Positions 24,810-24,819 of a DNA stretch of 24,819 nt are shown here, one piece after another; position 1 is the stretch's first letter; each line of letters begins with the position of its first letter. Source of the stretch: Chara braunii (Eukaryota; Streptophyta; Charophyceae; Charales; Characeae); contig BFEA01000388.1 in the NCBI GenBank assembly GCA_003427395.1, forward strand, positions 571,847-596,665. Direction: 5' to 3'. A program made the translations under genes and the position numbers. Below the pieces are notes generated by a model. The model was not told where the DNA came from. It worked only from the letters and a program-made list of their open reading frames with translations, and ran no database searches.

Positions 24810-24819
24810 CTCTGTACAG
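24711..24819 (+). repeat. (CT)n microsatellite ending in a splice-acceptor-like TACAG
   Basis: About 100 bases of CT repeats with two short ACACAC breaks. The last bases are CTCTCTGTACAG: a long pyrimidine tract plus AG. It could be the acceptor of the next helicase exon, which would begin just after the window. Confidence 0.6.

Overview
This window is eukaryotic nuclear DNA from the green-plant lineage. The organism is inferred, not proven. Six stretches derive from U6 spliceosomal RNA, and the best one has the plant-type 3' domain (…AAATCGAGAAATGGTCCAAATT on the minus strand). The only host gene found is an SDE3/MOV10-type RNA helicase with very long introns, and the largest transposon is a chromodomain-bearing Ty3/gypsy element. 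A repeat-rich streptophyte, for instance a charophyte alga such as Chara, would fit, but I cannot prove the genus.

Host gene (plus strand, 314 to 15361 and beyond). Eight short exons, at 314-430, 2226-2317, 4704-4796, 9298-9463, 9935-10027, 13475-13609, 14799-14855 and 15238-15361, join with matching phases. They give about 292 codons of one superfamily-1 helicase core: Walker A, motif Ia, DEAGQ, GDPQQLGPV, KLLRNYR, and then the MOV10/SDE3-specific FYEDEL and FYGVKG…REGEAPSYFNP stretch. The N-terminus and motifs V and VI lie outside the window. The window ends in a long CT tract followed by TACAG, which looks like the acceptor of the next exon. If so, the last intron seen is at least 9.4 kb.

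Introns. Almost everything else is mobile or repetitive DNA inside these introns. Intron 1 holds a 192-bp foldback element and a 24-base poly(G) run. Intron 2 holds three U6 retrocopies, two of them nested at one target site, and a duplicated pyrimidine-rich block. Intron 3 holds a GAT/ATC palindrome, a duplicated tRNA-SINE-like unit and a direct-inverted-direct triplication of an LTR-like sequence. Intron 5 holds three more U6-derived copies, microsatellites, and a 614-bp foldback element with arms of about 220 bp. Intron 8 holds a segment with N bases, a 350-bp tandem duplication, a 334-bp MITE with 6-bp target duplications, and a decayed Ty3/gypsy chromovirus (about 18.38-23.8 kb plus a putative 3' LTR).

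The chromovirus is in the same orientation as the gene. Its gag, protease, reverse transcriptase, RNase H, integrase and chromodomain can all be read in order. It carries stops, frameshifts and substitutions at catalytic or metal-binding positions, so it is a dead copy. No 5' LTR was recognised. MOV10/SDE3 helicases act in RNA silencing and, in animals, in retroelement restriction, so finding this gene loaded with retrocopies and long hairpin-forming inverted repeats is notable. Any functional link is speculation.
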